The notes: generated by a model not told the origin, from the sequence alone. A stretch of 64,000 nt of DNA from Acidobacteriota bacterium (GCA_021836865.1 JAKBHH010000006.1:1-64000), one strand, 5' to 3'; counted from the stretch's first letter, positions 33,363-42,523 are shown. Made by a program: numbers and translations.

Positions 33363-34170
33363 CAAGCTCTTCGAACTTAGAGGTAAGACTGCGATCATTA
33401 CTGGGGCTACCGGCATCCTGGGGACGAGATTCTGCAATGGATTGGCCGAGTTTGGGGCCAATGTCGTTGTAGTTGATTTGGATTCCGCTCAGTGCAAGGG
33501 CCTGGCAAGCGACCTGGAGAGGGACTATGGTATCTCATCCATCGGCATCGCGTGCGATGTCGCGGATCCTCTCTCTGTTGCCAACATGGTCGATACGGTC
33601 GTCAAACGATTTAATGGAGTCCATATTCTCCACAACAATGCAGCATCCAAGTCAAACGATCTTGATGCCTTCTTTGCTAGTACAGAGGATTATGCGCTTT
33701 CCGAGTGGCGCAAGATTATGTCAGTCAATATTGATGGCATGTTTCTTGTTGCGCAGGCAGTAGGACGGCAAATGCAATGTCAGGGTACAGGGGGAAGCAT
33801 CATTCAAACCGCCTCAATCTATGGACTGGTCTCTTCTGATAAGAGAATCTATGAGGGTTCTCACTATCTCGGACGGCAGATCAGCAATCCAGCAGTATAT
33901 TCCACCTCAAAGGCAGCCGTCGTTGGACTTACACGGTATTTAGCCGCTAACTGGGGCGATTCCCGGATTCGCGTCAACGCCCTGGTTCCAGCGGGAGTCG
34001 AGAGTGGCCAGAATGAGACCTTCAAGGCGCGCTATGCTGCACGAGTTCCCCTGGGACGGATGGCGCAGGGCGACGAGATGGTCGGCGCTCTCATCTACTT
34101 GGCGTCAGATGCTTCGAGCTATGTCACAGGACATTGCCTTGTTGTAGACGGCGGCTTGAGCGCCTGGTAG
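33346..34170 (+). CDS. SDR-family oxidoreductase, second copy
   Basis: 274 residues of a classical SDR. TGATGILGTRFCNGLAEFG gives the cofactor motif, HNNAASK replaces NNAG, and YSTSKAA is the catalytic Tyr-Lys. SDASSYVTGHCLVVDGG is the family C-terminus. The gene overlaps the Gfo/Idh gene by 17 nt and closes the tightly packed neuB-to-SDR block. It is similar to the ptmA-like gene two positions upstream, so the pair may be a duplication that now catalyses an oxidation and a reduction in one pathway. The substrate is unknown. Confidence 0.7.
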   Translation: MKLHYSKLFELRGKTAIITGATGILGTRFCNGLAEFGANVVVVDLDSAQCKGLASDLERDYGISSIGIACDVADPLSVANMVDTVVKRFNGVHILHNNAASKSNDLDAFFASTEDYALSEWRKIMSVNIDGMFLVAQAVGRQMQCQGTGGSIIQTASIYGLVSSDKRIYEGSHYLGRQISNPAVYSTSKAAVVGLTRYLAANWGDSRIRVNALVPAGVESGQNETFKARYAARVPLGRMAQGDEMVGALIYLASDASSYVTGHCLVVDGGLSAW

Positions 34171-34327
34171 GGCAGGGCGTCTCATCTCTGCCGATCCAGC
34201 CATTCAACCTAGTGGGGGGGGTCTTTTAGAGCGAGCACTCGACGCAAACATAAAGCAGGGTTCCTGATTGCGAACGAGCAAACTTAAAGTCATCCATATT
34301 GCCTTCTGGTACGCTTAACGGAAAGAT

Positions 34328-35266
34328 ATGAGCCAACAAGTCACAATCGTCATGTACCACTACGTGCGACCTCTGGAGCGGTCCCGGTTTCCGACATTAA
34401 AAGCTCTCAGCATTGAACGTTTCGTGCGACAGCTGGACCATATTGTGGCAGCGTATCACCCGGTTACTGTTGAACAGATCCTTGAGTCGTTGCGCTCCCC
34501 TGGGTATGAACTCCCGCCCCGTTCAATCTTGCTTACGTTTGATGACGGATACAGCGACCACTTTCAGCATGTGTTTCCCCACCTGGACTCGCGCGGAATC
34601 CAAGGCTGTTTCTTTCCGCCTGTTAAGGCGGTGTTGCATCACAAGGTTCTGGACGTCAACAAGATTCAATTTACTCTTGCCGCATATCCGGATCCCTATG
34701 CTCTCCTCAACGACGTGTTGAGCCTTCTTGATGAGTATCGAAGTGAATACGAGCTAGAGTCAGTGGATGATTACAGAAACCGCGCGAGAGAGGTGCACCG
34801 TTACGATAGCGCGACCGTGATTGCATTCAAGCGACTGCTGCAACGGGAGCTTCCGGAGCCTGTCAGGCGGGATATCGTAAATCGCCTTTTTCAAAAGTAT
34901 GTGACCCTCGATGAAGCGGCGTTTGCAAGCGAACTGTATATGACTCCTGAACAAATGTCCTGCATGATCCGGCACGGCATGCACTTCGGCTGCCATGGTT
35001 ATAGCCATGCATGGATGGACCAACTGACCACCGAGGCGCAATCGCATGAAGTAGACCAATCACTGGGCCTTCTGGAGAAGCTGGGCTGTGCCGGCAAAGG
35101 CTGGACGATGTGCTATCCATATGGCGGCTATAACGCTTCCTTGTTGAAAATGCTGCAAGACCGAGGTTGTCAGCTCGGATTTAGCGTTGAGCCGAGGATT
35201 GCAGATCTGGCCGCAGAGAATCCACTAACTCTTCCCCGAATCGATACCAACGATCTGCCTAGCTGA
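34328..35266 (+). CDS. Polysaccharide deacetylase (NodB/CE4 family)
   Basis: 312 residues. The first metal motif is LLTFDDGYSDHFQ (about residues 73-85), with the two aspartates. The second is HFGCHGYSHAWMDQL (about residue 223), the H-xxx-H pair. WTMCYPYGGYNAS is the usual third motif with the conserved P and Y. About 100 residues separate motif 1 from motif 2, longer than in small CE4 enzymes, with a helical insertion. No signal peptide is present, so it probably acts on a cytoplasmic sugar precursor, perhaps removing an N- or O-acetyl group. The gene lies 157 nt after the SDR and 8 nt before the DUF4910 gene, probably one transcript. Confidence 0.78.
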   Translation: MSQQVTIVMYHYVRPLERSRFPTLKALSIERFVRQLDHIVAAYHPVTVEQILESLRSPGYELPPRSILLTFDDGYSDHFQHVFPHLDSRGIQGCFFPPVKAVLHHKVLDVNKIQFTLAAYPDPYALLNDVLSLLDEYRSEYELESVDDYRNRAREVHRYDSATVIAFKRLLQRELPEPVRRDIVNRLFQKYVTLDEAAFASELYMTPEQMSCMIRHGMHFGCHGYSHAWMDQLTTEAQSHEVDQSLGLLEKLGCAGKGWTMCYPYGGYNASLLKMLQDRGCQLGFSVEPRIADLAAENPLTLPRIDTNDLPS

Positions 35267-35274
35267 CTGCCGTT

Positions 35275-36561
35275 ATGAAATCCATGCTTCAGCTAATCCG
35301 TGAACTTACGCCACTCAACCGAGCCGTATGCTCCGTTGGATATGATGAGGCAGTAGCTTGTCTGTGCGATCAGCTTCCATTCGCAGTGATCGCGGTTCCT
35401 GATCATGTCCGGCATAATGGGTGGGTGATTCCCCCATCATGGGATATTGAAGAAGCGAAAATTCGTCGTGACAATGAGATCGTGTACGATGGCGCAAGCC
35501 ATCCTCTCTCTGTCATCAGCCTGTCTTCGAGTTATGCTGGCTCAGTACCTCTGAACGAACTCAAGAGGCATCTTTTTTTCGATCATCGCAATGACGACTC
35601 AATCCCCTTTCACTATCGCCAGCAATTCCGGTGTTGGGAACGGGACTGGGGATTCTGCATGCCCAAGCGCATTCTGGATGAGTTGACGGGTGGTCACTAC
35701 GAAGTCTCGATTCGCACGCGAGAGTCGCGGGGTGCCGTTAAGATTCTTGAATATAAACATCGGGGCCAAACCGACTTAACGATTGCTCTCGGCGCAAACC
35801 TCGATCATGCAGGCGTTGCAAACGATGGCCTCTCTGGGTGCGTTGTCGGTCTCGAGGTGATGCGCCGAATCGCCAGCCGAAAGACCAAACTCACCTACTC
35901 ACTCGTCCTTTCGCCTGGAATCCTCGGGTCAGAATTGTATCTCGCCTCTATGCCTGAGCACGCCAGGAGCCAGATTCTTGAGGGCATTTTCCTGGAAATG
36001 CTAGGTACAGATAACTCTCTTGCAGTGCAAGAGTCACGACATAGCATGGTGAGTGTTTCACATGCTCTTCGCGCGAGTCTGGAAGCGCAAAGCATTCAAT
36101 ACCGGCGAGGCGAATTTGAGGAGATCATCATCAACGATGAATACATATGGGAAAACTATAAGATCCCGATGCTTTCACTGTCCCGCTTCCCTTATCCGGA
36201 ATATCATTCGAGTCGGGATAACCTGACGATTATCCGCGAGGCGGCGCTTATAGAGGCTGTGAATGCTATCGTCGGCATGATCGATCAACTCGAAGCCTCT
36301 CCAATCGTTGTGAAGCGATTTCAAGGGAATATGTGCCTTTCCAACCCGATCTATGATCTCTATGTTGACTACGGCCAGGTTGCCCTCGGCGACAGATCGT
36401 CAGCCCAGCAGAGAAGGATGCGCGCGCTCATGGATTTCATTCCGTCCCTGGAGAGGCCAGCCAGCATCGCTGCGATCGCAGGTCAAGTCGGGCTGAATGA
36501 AGAAGTTGCCCACGAGTATATGCTTAAGTGGTCCGCGAAAGGACTTGTAGAGCTGCTTTAG
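35275..36561 (+). CDS. DUF4910 aminopeptidase-like protein with C-terminal winged helix
   Basis: 428 residues without signal peptide. The middle part follows the M28-like (DUF4910) pattern: GANLDHAGVANDGLSGC, then GSELYLASMPEH and FPYPEYHSSRDN, which hold likely zinc ligands (His, Asp, Glu, His). The exact canonical AHxD is changed to ANLDH. The last 70 residues, QQRRMRALMDFIPSLERPASIAAIAGQVGLNE, look like a winged helix. Proteins with this plan are frequent in bacterial polysaccharide and nucleoside-sugar loci, but their substrates are mostly unknown; hydrolysis of an amide or peptide bond is expected. Here it could cleave an amide made by the AsnB-like or FemAB-like enzymes, which is inference only. 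Confidence 0.7.
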   Translation: MKSMLQLIRELTPLNRAVCSVGYDEAVACLCDQLPFAVIAVPDHVRHNGWVIPPSWDIEEAKIRRDNEIVYDGASHPLSVISLSSSYAGSVPLNELKRHLFFDHRNDDSIPFHYRQQFRCWERDWGFCMPKRILDELTGGHYEVSIRTRESRGAVKILEYKHRGQTDLTIALGANLDHAGVANDGLSGCVVGLEVMRRIASRKTKLTYSLVLSPGILGSELYLASMPEHARSQILEGIFLEMLGTDNSLAVQESRHSMVSVSHALRASLEAQSIQYRRGEFEEIIINDEYIWENYKIPMLSLSRFPYPEYHSSRDNLTIIREAALIEAVNAIVGMIDQLEASPIVVKRFQGNMCLSNPIYDLYVDYGQVALGDRSSAQQRRMRALMDFIPSLERPASIAAIAGQVGLNEEVAHEYMLKWSAKGLVELL

Positions 36562-36639
36562 AGCCGCGTGCGGTAAGTGCACATAAGTAAAGGGGCAACA
36601 ATACCTGTCTCAACAATAACTCAAAGGAAGAATAGGCCT

Positions 36640-37608
36640 ATGAAAATTCTTGTAACTGGCGGTGCCGGATATATTGGATCATCTCTTGTATCCTCCCTGA
36701 TTGCCAAGAACAACCAGGTGCGCGTCCTTGACTCACTCCTGCACGGCGGCGAGTCGTTGCTCGGCGTTTGGCCAAGTGCCGACTTCGAGTTTATGGAAGG
36801 GGATATCAGGGATCCGAAGAGAGTTGGTGAGGCGCTCAGAGACATCGATGCTGTCGTCCATCTTGCGGCCATCGTAGGCGATCCCGCGTGTGCGCGGGAT
36901 CCCGGCGCGGCAAGGGAGGTTAATCTCAGTGCGTCGTTGCATCTCATAGAGCAATGCAAACGGCACGGTGTAGGTCGCTTTGTCTTCGCTTCTACATGCA
37001 GTAACTATGGAAAAATGCCGGACCCTGATCAATACCTGGACGAGGCCTCGGAACTGCACCCCGTTTCCCTATACGCCGAGACGAAGGTTGCCGTAGAGCG
37101 CGCAATCTTGGACGGTCCCGATTCAGACGGTTGGTGTCCAACGCTGCTTCGCTTTGCAACAATCTTTGGCGTGTCGCCGCGTATGCGCTTTGATCTTACA
37201 GTGAATGAGTTCGCGGCTGAACTCCTTATCAAGAAGCGTCTCACAGTTTTTGGGGAGCAGTTCTGGCGTCCCTACGTTCATGTGCGGGATGCCGCGTGTG
37301 CGATTCAACTCGTGCTTGGCGCGGAGCCGAGCCTTGTGCGAAGCACTGTGTTCAACGTAGGCTCCACAAGCCAGAATTTTCGCAAACAGGATATTGTGAA
37401 TATGATCCGCCCGCTCGTTCCGGATGCTCAAATCGAATTTGTACATAAGAAGGAAGATCCCCGGGATTATCGGGTATCGTTTGAGCGCATTGCGCAACGT
37501 CTGGGGTTCAATATCTCCAAGACCGTGGATCAAGGGATTCAGGAAGTAGCTCGCCTCATCCAAAGCCGCGCAATTTCAAATTTTGAAGACAGTAGGTATC
37601 GAAATTGA
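36640..37608 (+). CDS. NAD-dependent nucleotide-sugar epimerase/dehydratase (SDR)
   Basis: 322 residues of an extended SDR: MKILVTGGAGYIGSSLVSSL for the cofactor, D33-V-L region after the second strand, VVHLAAIVGDP, the catalytic segment STCSNYGK and YAETKVAVE. It ends with the substrate domain RPYVHVRDAACAI. The reaction could be 4,6-dehydration or 4-epimerisation of an NDP-sugar. If dehydration, the 4-keto product would serve the LegC-type aminotransferase encoded immediately downstream, giving the LegB role, although the sequence is not a close LegB match by eye. ATG 36640 has AAAGGAAG just upstream; the track start 36577 is too early. The stop overlaps the aminotransferase TTG start (TTGA). 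Confidence 0.75.
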   Translation: MKILVTGGAGYIGSSLVSSLIAKNNQVRVLDSLLHGGESLLGVWPSADFEFMEGDIRDPKRVGEALRDIDAVVHLAAIVGDPACARDPGAAREVNLSASLHLIEQCKRHGVGRFVFASTCSNYGKMPDPDQYLDEASELHPVSLYAETKVAVERAILDGPDSDGWCPTLLRFATIFGVSPRMRFDLTVNEFAAELLIKKRLTVFGEQFWRPYVHVRDAACAIQLVLGAEPSLVRSTVFNVGSTSQNFRKQDIVNMIRPLVPDAQIEFVHKKEDPRDYRVSFERIAQRLGFNISKTVDQGIQEVARLIQSRAISNFEDSRYRN

Positions 37609-38816
37609 ACCTGAGAGAGACACAAGCCCCCGGTGCGCCGCAGGCGCCTGATTTCGTCCCTTTAATAGTCCCCGAGATCCGCGGGAACGAATGGCACTAT
37701 GTCAAGGAGTGCCTTGATACGAATTGGGTGTCGTCCGTCGGAAGCTATGTAGAGCGCTTCGAGAGGATGGTCGCCGATCAGGCTGGGACAAGATATGCTG
37801 TCGCAACCATGAACGGCACATCCGCATTACATATAGCTCTCATGTTGGCCGGCGTAGAGCGCGATGATGAGGTGCTCGTCTCGTCTCTCACATTCATCGC
37901 GCCAGCGAATGCGATTCGATACGTTGGCGCCTGGCCGGTATTTATGGATTCGGAGCCGCGCTACTTGCAGATTGATCCCGTACACACATTGGATTTCCTC
38001 AAGAGTGACTGCACTTGGGACGGGGCGGCACTGATCAATCGGCGCACGAGGCGCAGGGTCCGTGCCATCCTCCCGGTGCATATACTCGGCCACCCGGTCG
38101 ATCTAAATCCAATCCTCGAGATAGCGGAAGCCTTTTCACTCCCGGTGATCGAGGACGCAACCGAAGGGCTAGGTAGTACCTATCGCGGTCGAAGCGTCGG
38201 AGGCATGGGAAGTGTTGGATGCTTCAGCTTCAACGGGAACAAGATTATTACTACCGGCGGCGGAGGAATGTTAGTCACCAATAGCGCGGAGTGGGCGGAA
38301 AAGGCAAGGTACCTGACGACGCAAGCAAAGGATGACCCGATAGAGTACGTGCATCGCGCCATAGGCTTTAACTATCGCTTAACCAACCTACTGGCTGCGG
38401 TAGGCTGTGCGCAAATGGAAAGCCTAGACGCATATATTCAGTCGAAGCGACAAATTGCGAAGCGATACAACAGCGCGCTTGGAGGTATCCCCGGAATTAC
38501 GATCCCAGCCGAGGCCGAGTGGGCGCAGAGCACCTACTGGATGTACACGATACGGATTGATGCAGGGATTACCCACATTGACTCTCGAAGCCTTCTTCGT
38601 GAACTGCACTCGAGGAAGATACAGACACGCCCGTTGTGGCAGCCGCTTCATTTGTCACCCGCGCATGCGCACCCGGATGGACAGGCTTGTCCAGTTGCGG
38701 AAGTAATTCATCGGGACGCAATCAGCCTGCCGTGCTCGGTGGGCCTCACAATTCCTGATCAAGACAGAGTCATTGATGCAATTGTCGATATAGTCAGCAG
38801 AAACCCCAGATCATGA
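37605..38816 (+). CDS. legC: LegC-family PLP-dependent aminotransferase (DegT/DnrJ/EryC1/StrS)
   Basis: 403 residues. The N-terminal sequence NEWHYVKECLDTNWVSSVGSYVE and the sugar-aminotransferase core GTRYAVATMNGTSALHIAL closely recall LegC of the legionaminic acid pathway. The PLP-binding lysine is in FSFNGNKIITTGGGGML (about residue 210). VIEDATEGLGSTY supplies the pyridine-contacting Asp. It adds an amino group at C4 of a 4-keto nucleotide sugar from glutamate. The start is TTG overlapping the SDR stop. With the NeuD/PglD-type acyltransferase it would give the diacetamido hexose needed by LegG and LegI, so this gene ties the distant halves of the locus together. Confidence 0.85.
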   Translation: MNLRETQAPGAPQAPDFVPLIVPEIRGNEWHYVKECLDTNWVSSVGSYVERFERMVADQAGTRYAVATMNGTSALHIALMLAGVERDDEVLVSSLTFIAPANAIRYVGAWPVFMDSEPRYLQIDPVHTLDFLKSDCTWDGAALINRRTRRRVRAILPVHILGHPVDLNPILEIAEAFSLPVIEDATEGLGSTYRGRSVGGMGSVGCFSFNGNKIITTGGGGMLVTNSAEWAEKARYLTTQAKDDPIEYVHRAIGFNYRLTNLLAAVGCAQMESLDAYIQSKRQIAKRYNSALGGIPGITIPAEAEWAQSTYWMYTIRIDAGITHIDSRSLLRELHSRKIQTRPLWQPLHLSPAHAHPDGQACPVAEVIHRDAISLPCSVGLTIPDQDRVIDAIVDIVSRNPRS

Positions 38817-38832
38817 TCTACGAATTTACTAC

Positions 38833-40308
38833 ATGAACATCGACGGCCTCTTCACTTCGGCGACTCCCCACATCGCAAACTTTGCGCAGCAACAGGTCCT
38901 TCTCTACCGCCATGATCCGCGCTTGCAGGACTATTTCGAGGCTATTCAAATTGACGGCCTCGACACTCCTCGCGCGAGGGCTAGCAAGGATCGGCGTGCG
39001 CATGGATTTATTCAGGCTGCTCTCGCGGGCGCGTGCCGCATCTCGCGATTCCAGAGAACATCCCCCATTAGAGCAGATGTACTGCTTTGCCCAAGTCCCT
39101 ACTTTAGCCGAGAGACGGAAACGCGTTTCTTCATGCGCACGCTTCTAGGCATTGCGCGGACAGGTGCAACGATAGCCTGTTTGCTGCCGAAGGCAGCGCC
39201 ATGTCTCGCCGACTTGAACGCTATTCTCGACGCAGAAAATCGTGCCCGTCAGGTGCACTTCATCGACCCGCTTGGCGGGTTGGGTCTATTGCAGCGTCCG
39301 CTCATGCGCAAAGCTGCACAGACTCGCGGGCGCATCGCGTTCGAAGCGGCCACCGATATCCTCAGCCCTCACGGACTTGAGCCTGGTGAGGATGTCCTGC
39401 CGCACTTTGAGCGGCTTGCATACTTTGTCGAGGCCTGGGAGCAACTGCTTACGCACATCGAGTTTGATACCGCAGTGACACGTTGTCACTGGCTTCCTCT
39501 GTGCAGTGCAGTAAGCAGATCCGCGAATAGCCAACGACGGAAAGTAATTACTTTTCAACAGGGAGTGATTGGCCACAGCCTGGACGCTCCAGTTACCGCA
39601 TCTACTTATGTTGCCTTTGGCAACTCATCCTCCGCCTTCCTGTCTCAGATGAACCGCAGATTCTTTGATGCTGTAGCACTCCCAGAGCCTAAGGTCGAAT
39701 TCATCAGTGGAGGCTGCCTGTTCGATGCAGTTGGTGCGCTTCCTGACCAGTTTGCGAACAAAACTCTATTGATGGTTGATGTCCCAACAGCGCAGTCCCT
39801 CTTCTACGGAGTCAGGGCGCAAACCGAGGCGCTAACAAGGCTCGGCGAAGAATTTCTGGCATTTGGAGATTCGACCTGGCGCCTAATCATCAGGCCGCAT
39901 CCGTTCTGGAACAATCTGGACATGCATGACTGCCTGGATCTTGCAAAACGCTTTCCAGGACGCTGCGAGATCTCTCATCCGGCATGGCCTTTGGATGATG
40001 ACCTGCGCAGGTCGTCTGCGACGATTGGGATTTTCAGTGGGGTCCTCACGGTTGCCTCCGCATCTGGGCTCCCAAGCTACTTTCTTCAAACAGAAGGCGG
40101 CTTTTCAACAGGCGACTTTGCATGTTTCCAAGATGGGCAAATGTTCATGCCGAATGATGCCTTGCAGCAGATTCGAAGCATCTTCCGCGACCCCAATGCT
40201 TACGCTGACGCTCGAGCAACCGCGCTCCGCAATGGGCGAGAATACTATGCCAATGGAACCAATCTGCAGCTTGACGCGACGTTCTTCAGCCGCACGATCA
40301 GTCACTGA
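38833..40308 (+). CDS. GT-B-like protein of unclear family, possible nonulosonic acid or glycerophosphate-type transferase
   Basis: 491 residues, soluble. I do not recognise a named family. The centre has VITFQQGVIGHSLDAP and LIIRPHPFWNN, and the C-terminal part has SHPAWPLDDDLRRSSATIGIFSGVLTVASASGLPSYF. A His-Pro motif after a beta strand followed by a conserved helix-strand unit (S-x-V/G-S-x-x-L-E/T) is the layout of GT-B transferases such as sialyl-, polysialyl- and CDP-glycerol-type enzymes. The N-terminal 120 residues lack motifs. Because it follows the LegC gene and precedes GT4 and GT2 genes, it may attach the nonulosonic acid. This is a guess from context. Start ATG 38833. Confidence 0.5.
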   Translation: MNIDGLFTSATPHIANFAQQQVLLYRHDPRLQDYFEAIQIDGLDTPRARASKDRRAHGFIQAALAGACRISRFQRTSPIRADVLLCPSPYFSRETETRFFMRTLLGIARTGATIACLLPKAAPCLADLNAILDAENRARQVHFIDPLGGLGLLQRPLMRKAAQTRGRIAFEAATDILSPHGLEPGEDVLPHFERLAYFVEAWEQLLTHIEFDTAVTRCHWLPLCSAVSRSANSQRRKVITFQQGVIGHSLDAPVTASTYVAFGNSSSAFLSQMNRRFFDAVALPEPKVEFISGGCLFDAVGALPDQFANKTLLMVDVPTAQSLFYGVRAQTEALTRLGEEFLAFGDSTWRLIIRPHPFWNNLDMHDCLDLAKRFPGRCEISHPAWPLDDDLRRSSATIGIFSGVLTVASASGLPSYFLQTEGGFSTGDFACFQDGQMFMPNDALQQIRSIFRDPNAYADARATALRNGREYYANGTNLQLDATFFSRTISH

Positions 40309-40338
40309 GCCGCGGATAATTGCTGGGTGGAGCGTTTG

Positions 40339-41454
40339 ATGAAAGTCGTCTTTATTAGCACCATGCGAGGCTGGCAGTGGGGAGGGAGTGAGGAGTTGTG
40401 GAGCCAATCTGCTGCTGCTCTCAAAAGTGCCGGTGATGAAGTGGTTGTATGCCTCCCCGACTGGCCAAAGCGAGCACGCAAAGTTGCTGAGTTGGCCACT
40501 CTGGGAATCCCAATTTACACGCATTCCATGGGTTCTCACAGGTCTATTATCCGGCGTGTCTGGAGGAGGTTGACCTATGATCCGAAGAGCGCACCAAGGT
40601 GGTTTGCGCAGTGTAGGCCTGACTTAGTCGTCATCTCGCAAGGTCATAACTCCGGTGGCTTTGGCTGGGCGCGAATCTGCAGAGATGCGCGTATCCCGTA
40701 CATTGTGATCGTCCATTGCAACAGCGAGTCATGGTGGTTCGGAGACGAGCTCAATGATGCTCTTGAATGTTACACCTCAGCCCGCAAGGTATTCTGCGTC
40801 TCCGAGAAGAATCTCGCTTTGCTGCGTCTGCAGTTGTGCGATCCCATTCCAGATGCAGAGATCGTGCGCAATCCGTTCAATGTGTCCTGCGAACCCGCAC
40901 CAGCATGGCCAGGTAGTACGTCTGGATGGAAGATAGCCTGCGTCGCCCGGATCGATGCCGCCGCAAAGGGACATGATCTCCTCCTGCAGACTCTTGCCAG
41001 CCCCATTTGGCGCGATCGCCACGTGGAGCTGAATCTGTTCGGCTCCGGCCCTGACGAAGCGTTGCTGCGGAAGATGGCAGCAGCACTCGATCTGAAGAAT
41101 ATCCGCTTTCGCGGCCATATCCCAGATGTCAGAAAGATATGGGAGGAAAATCACATTCTTGCTCTCCCTTCGCGCTTCGAGGGGCTGCCTCTTGCGCTTG
41201 TTGAGGCAATGTGGTGTGCCAGGCCGGCTGTGGTCACCGATGTTGGGGGGAACACAGAACTCTGTGTGGAGGGAAAGACCGGGTTTGTCGCCCCCGCACC
41301 GACACTTGAATTCTTTTCGAATGCGCTTGAGCGTGCTTGGACCATGCGCGAAATGTGGCACGACATGGGCCAGGCTGCCCGACTGCTCGCAGAGGGAAGG
41401 ATTCCCAAGGATCCGGTCAAGGCGTTTTGCTCGAGGCTGCGAGAGCTCGCATGA
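40339..41454 (+). CDS. Glycosyltransferase family 4
   Basis: 371 residues with the GT-B fold. The N-terminal loop MRGWQWGGSEELWSQSAAAL holds the glycine-rich acceptor part. The nucleotide-sugar domain has IACVARIDAAAKGHDLLLQTL, NIRFRGHIPDVRKIWEEN and FEGLPLALVEAMWCARPAVVTDVGGNTELC, where E-x7-E is complete. It is a retaining transferase for an unknown sugar. ATG 40339, with GGTGGAG upstream, is preferred to GTG 40327. It starts 30 nt after the previous gene. The following GT2 gene lies about 150 nt away, a stretch with only short ORFs. Confidence 0.85.
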   Translation: MKVVFISTMRGWQWGGSEELWSQSAAALKSAGDEVVVCLPDWPKRARKVAELATLGIPIYTHSMGSHRSIIRRVWRRLTYDPKSAPRWFAQCRPDLVVISQGHNSGGFGWARICRDARIPYIVIVHCNSESWWFGDELNDALECYTSARKVFCVSEKNLALLRLQLCDPIPDAEIVRNPFNVSCEPAPAWPGSTSGWKIACVARIDAAAKGHDLLLQTLASPIWRDRHVELNLFGSGPDEALLRKMAAALDLKNIRFRGHIPDVRKIWEENHILALPSRFEGLPLALVEAMWCARPAVVTDVGGNTELCVEGKTGFVAPAPTLEFFSNALERAWTMREMWHDMGQAARLLAEGRIPKDPVKAFCSRLRELA

Positions 41455-41602
41455 AACTCAAGGATCCGAAGGCTGCATGGCAACACAGGTTCGCTGGGGG
41501 ATTGCACGTTGCGGCGTCCTATCCTAACTCCTACCTGAGCGGTCAATTGCGGTCAGTGTGAGTGTCGCTGCAGGAGTCTTTCCACGGTGGAGTAAGCCCT
41601 AT

Positions 41603-42523
41603 ATGACAATTACAGTGATCCTCTGTACATTTAATCGTTGCAGGAGTCTGGAAAAGGCGCTCAAGAGCCTTGCAGTGATGCAGGTAGATGGCTCTATATC
41701 ATGGTATGTTCTTGTGGTAGACAACAACTCCACAGACGCGACTCGCAGTGTCGTAGATAAGTTTTCCCGTGAGTATCCCGGCCGCTTTCTCTACCAATTT
41801 GAAGCCCAACAAGGTAAATCCTTTGCCCTAAATGCGGGAGTGCGAGCAGCCGCGTCCGAAGTGATAGCGTTTGTGGACGATGATGTCGAGGTTGATCGCA
41901 ACTGGCTTGAGAATCTTGTCAGGCCGCTCGAAGCGGCAGAGTACTCCGGCGTAGGGGGAAGGATTCTTCCCGAGATCGCGTTCACGCCTCCCCGATGGAT
42001 GGACACGACAGGTCGCTACGCGTTAGCCCCGCTTGCCATCTTTGACCTTGGGATAGAGCCGCATGACTTACAAGAGGCGCCGTTCGGCACTAACATGGCG
42101 TTCAGAAAAGCTATGTTTGACAAATATGGCGGGTTTCGTACGGACTTGGGGCCACGTCCGGGAAGCGAAATCCGCAACGAGGATGCGGAATTCGGCACTA
42201 GGCTTCTGAACGCAGGGCAACGTTTGTGGTACCAGCCGTCGGCGGTTGTCTACCACGCAATTCCGCAGGGTCGGCTGAGCAAGAGGTACTTCTTGACCTG
42301 GTGGTTTGATAAGGCGCGTGCAGACATCCGTCAATCCGAACCCCCAACGGATGGAAGAGTGTGCTTTCTGGGTATTCCGCTTTTTCTTGTACGAAGACTG
42401 GGGGTCTGGATCATACGATGGATCGTCGCTGGAGATTCAAGAAAGAGATTCAGTTGCAGGCTCAAAGTGTGGAGTATATCCGGGGCGATCACAGAGTGCG
42501 TGAAGCAATATCGAGAATCGTGA
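41603..42523 (+). CDS. Glycosyltransferase family 2
   Basis: 306 residues of a GT-A enzyme. TITVILCTFNRCRSLEKAL opens the Rossmann-like part. VVDNNSTDATRSVVDKF follows the second strand. AFVDDDVEVDRNWLENL is the DDD metal site and RNEDAEFGTRLLNAG the ED catalytic block. The C-terminal region contains a hydrophobic segment that may associate with the membrane. It resembles the GT2 enzyme at 397 in plan but differs in the acceptor loop. Start ATG 41603 is preferred over GTG 41558 because the extra residues show no fold. It is the last glycosyltransferase of the locus. Confidence 0.8.
   Translation: MTITVILCTFNRCRSLEKALKSLAVMQVDGSISWYVLVVDNNSTDATRSVVDKFSREYPGRFLYQFEAQQGKSFALNAGVRAAASEVIAFVDDDVEVDRNWLENLVRPLEAAEYSGVGGRILPEIAFTPPRWMDTTGRYALAPLAIFDLGIEPHDLQEAPFGTNMAFRKAMFDKYGGFRTDLGPRPGSEIRNEDAEFGTRLLNAGQRLWYQPSAVVYHAIPQGRLSKRYFLTWWFDKARADIRQSEPPTDGRVCFLGIPLFLVRRLGVWIIRWIVAGDSRKRFSCRLKVWSISGAITECVKQYRES

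Noticed and set aside
34205-34222. G-rich run (GTGGGGGGGGTC) after the second SDR gene
   Set aside because: A single G run without a partner; no reliable hairpin or quadruplex pattern.
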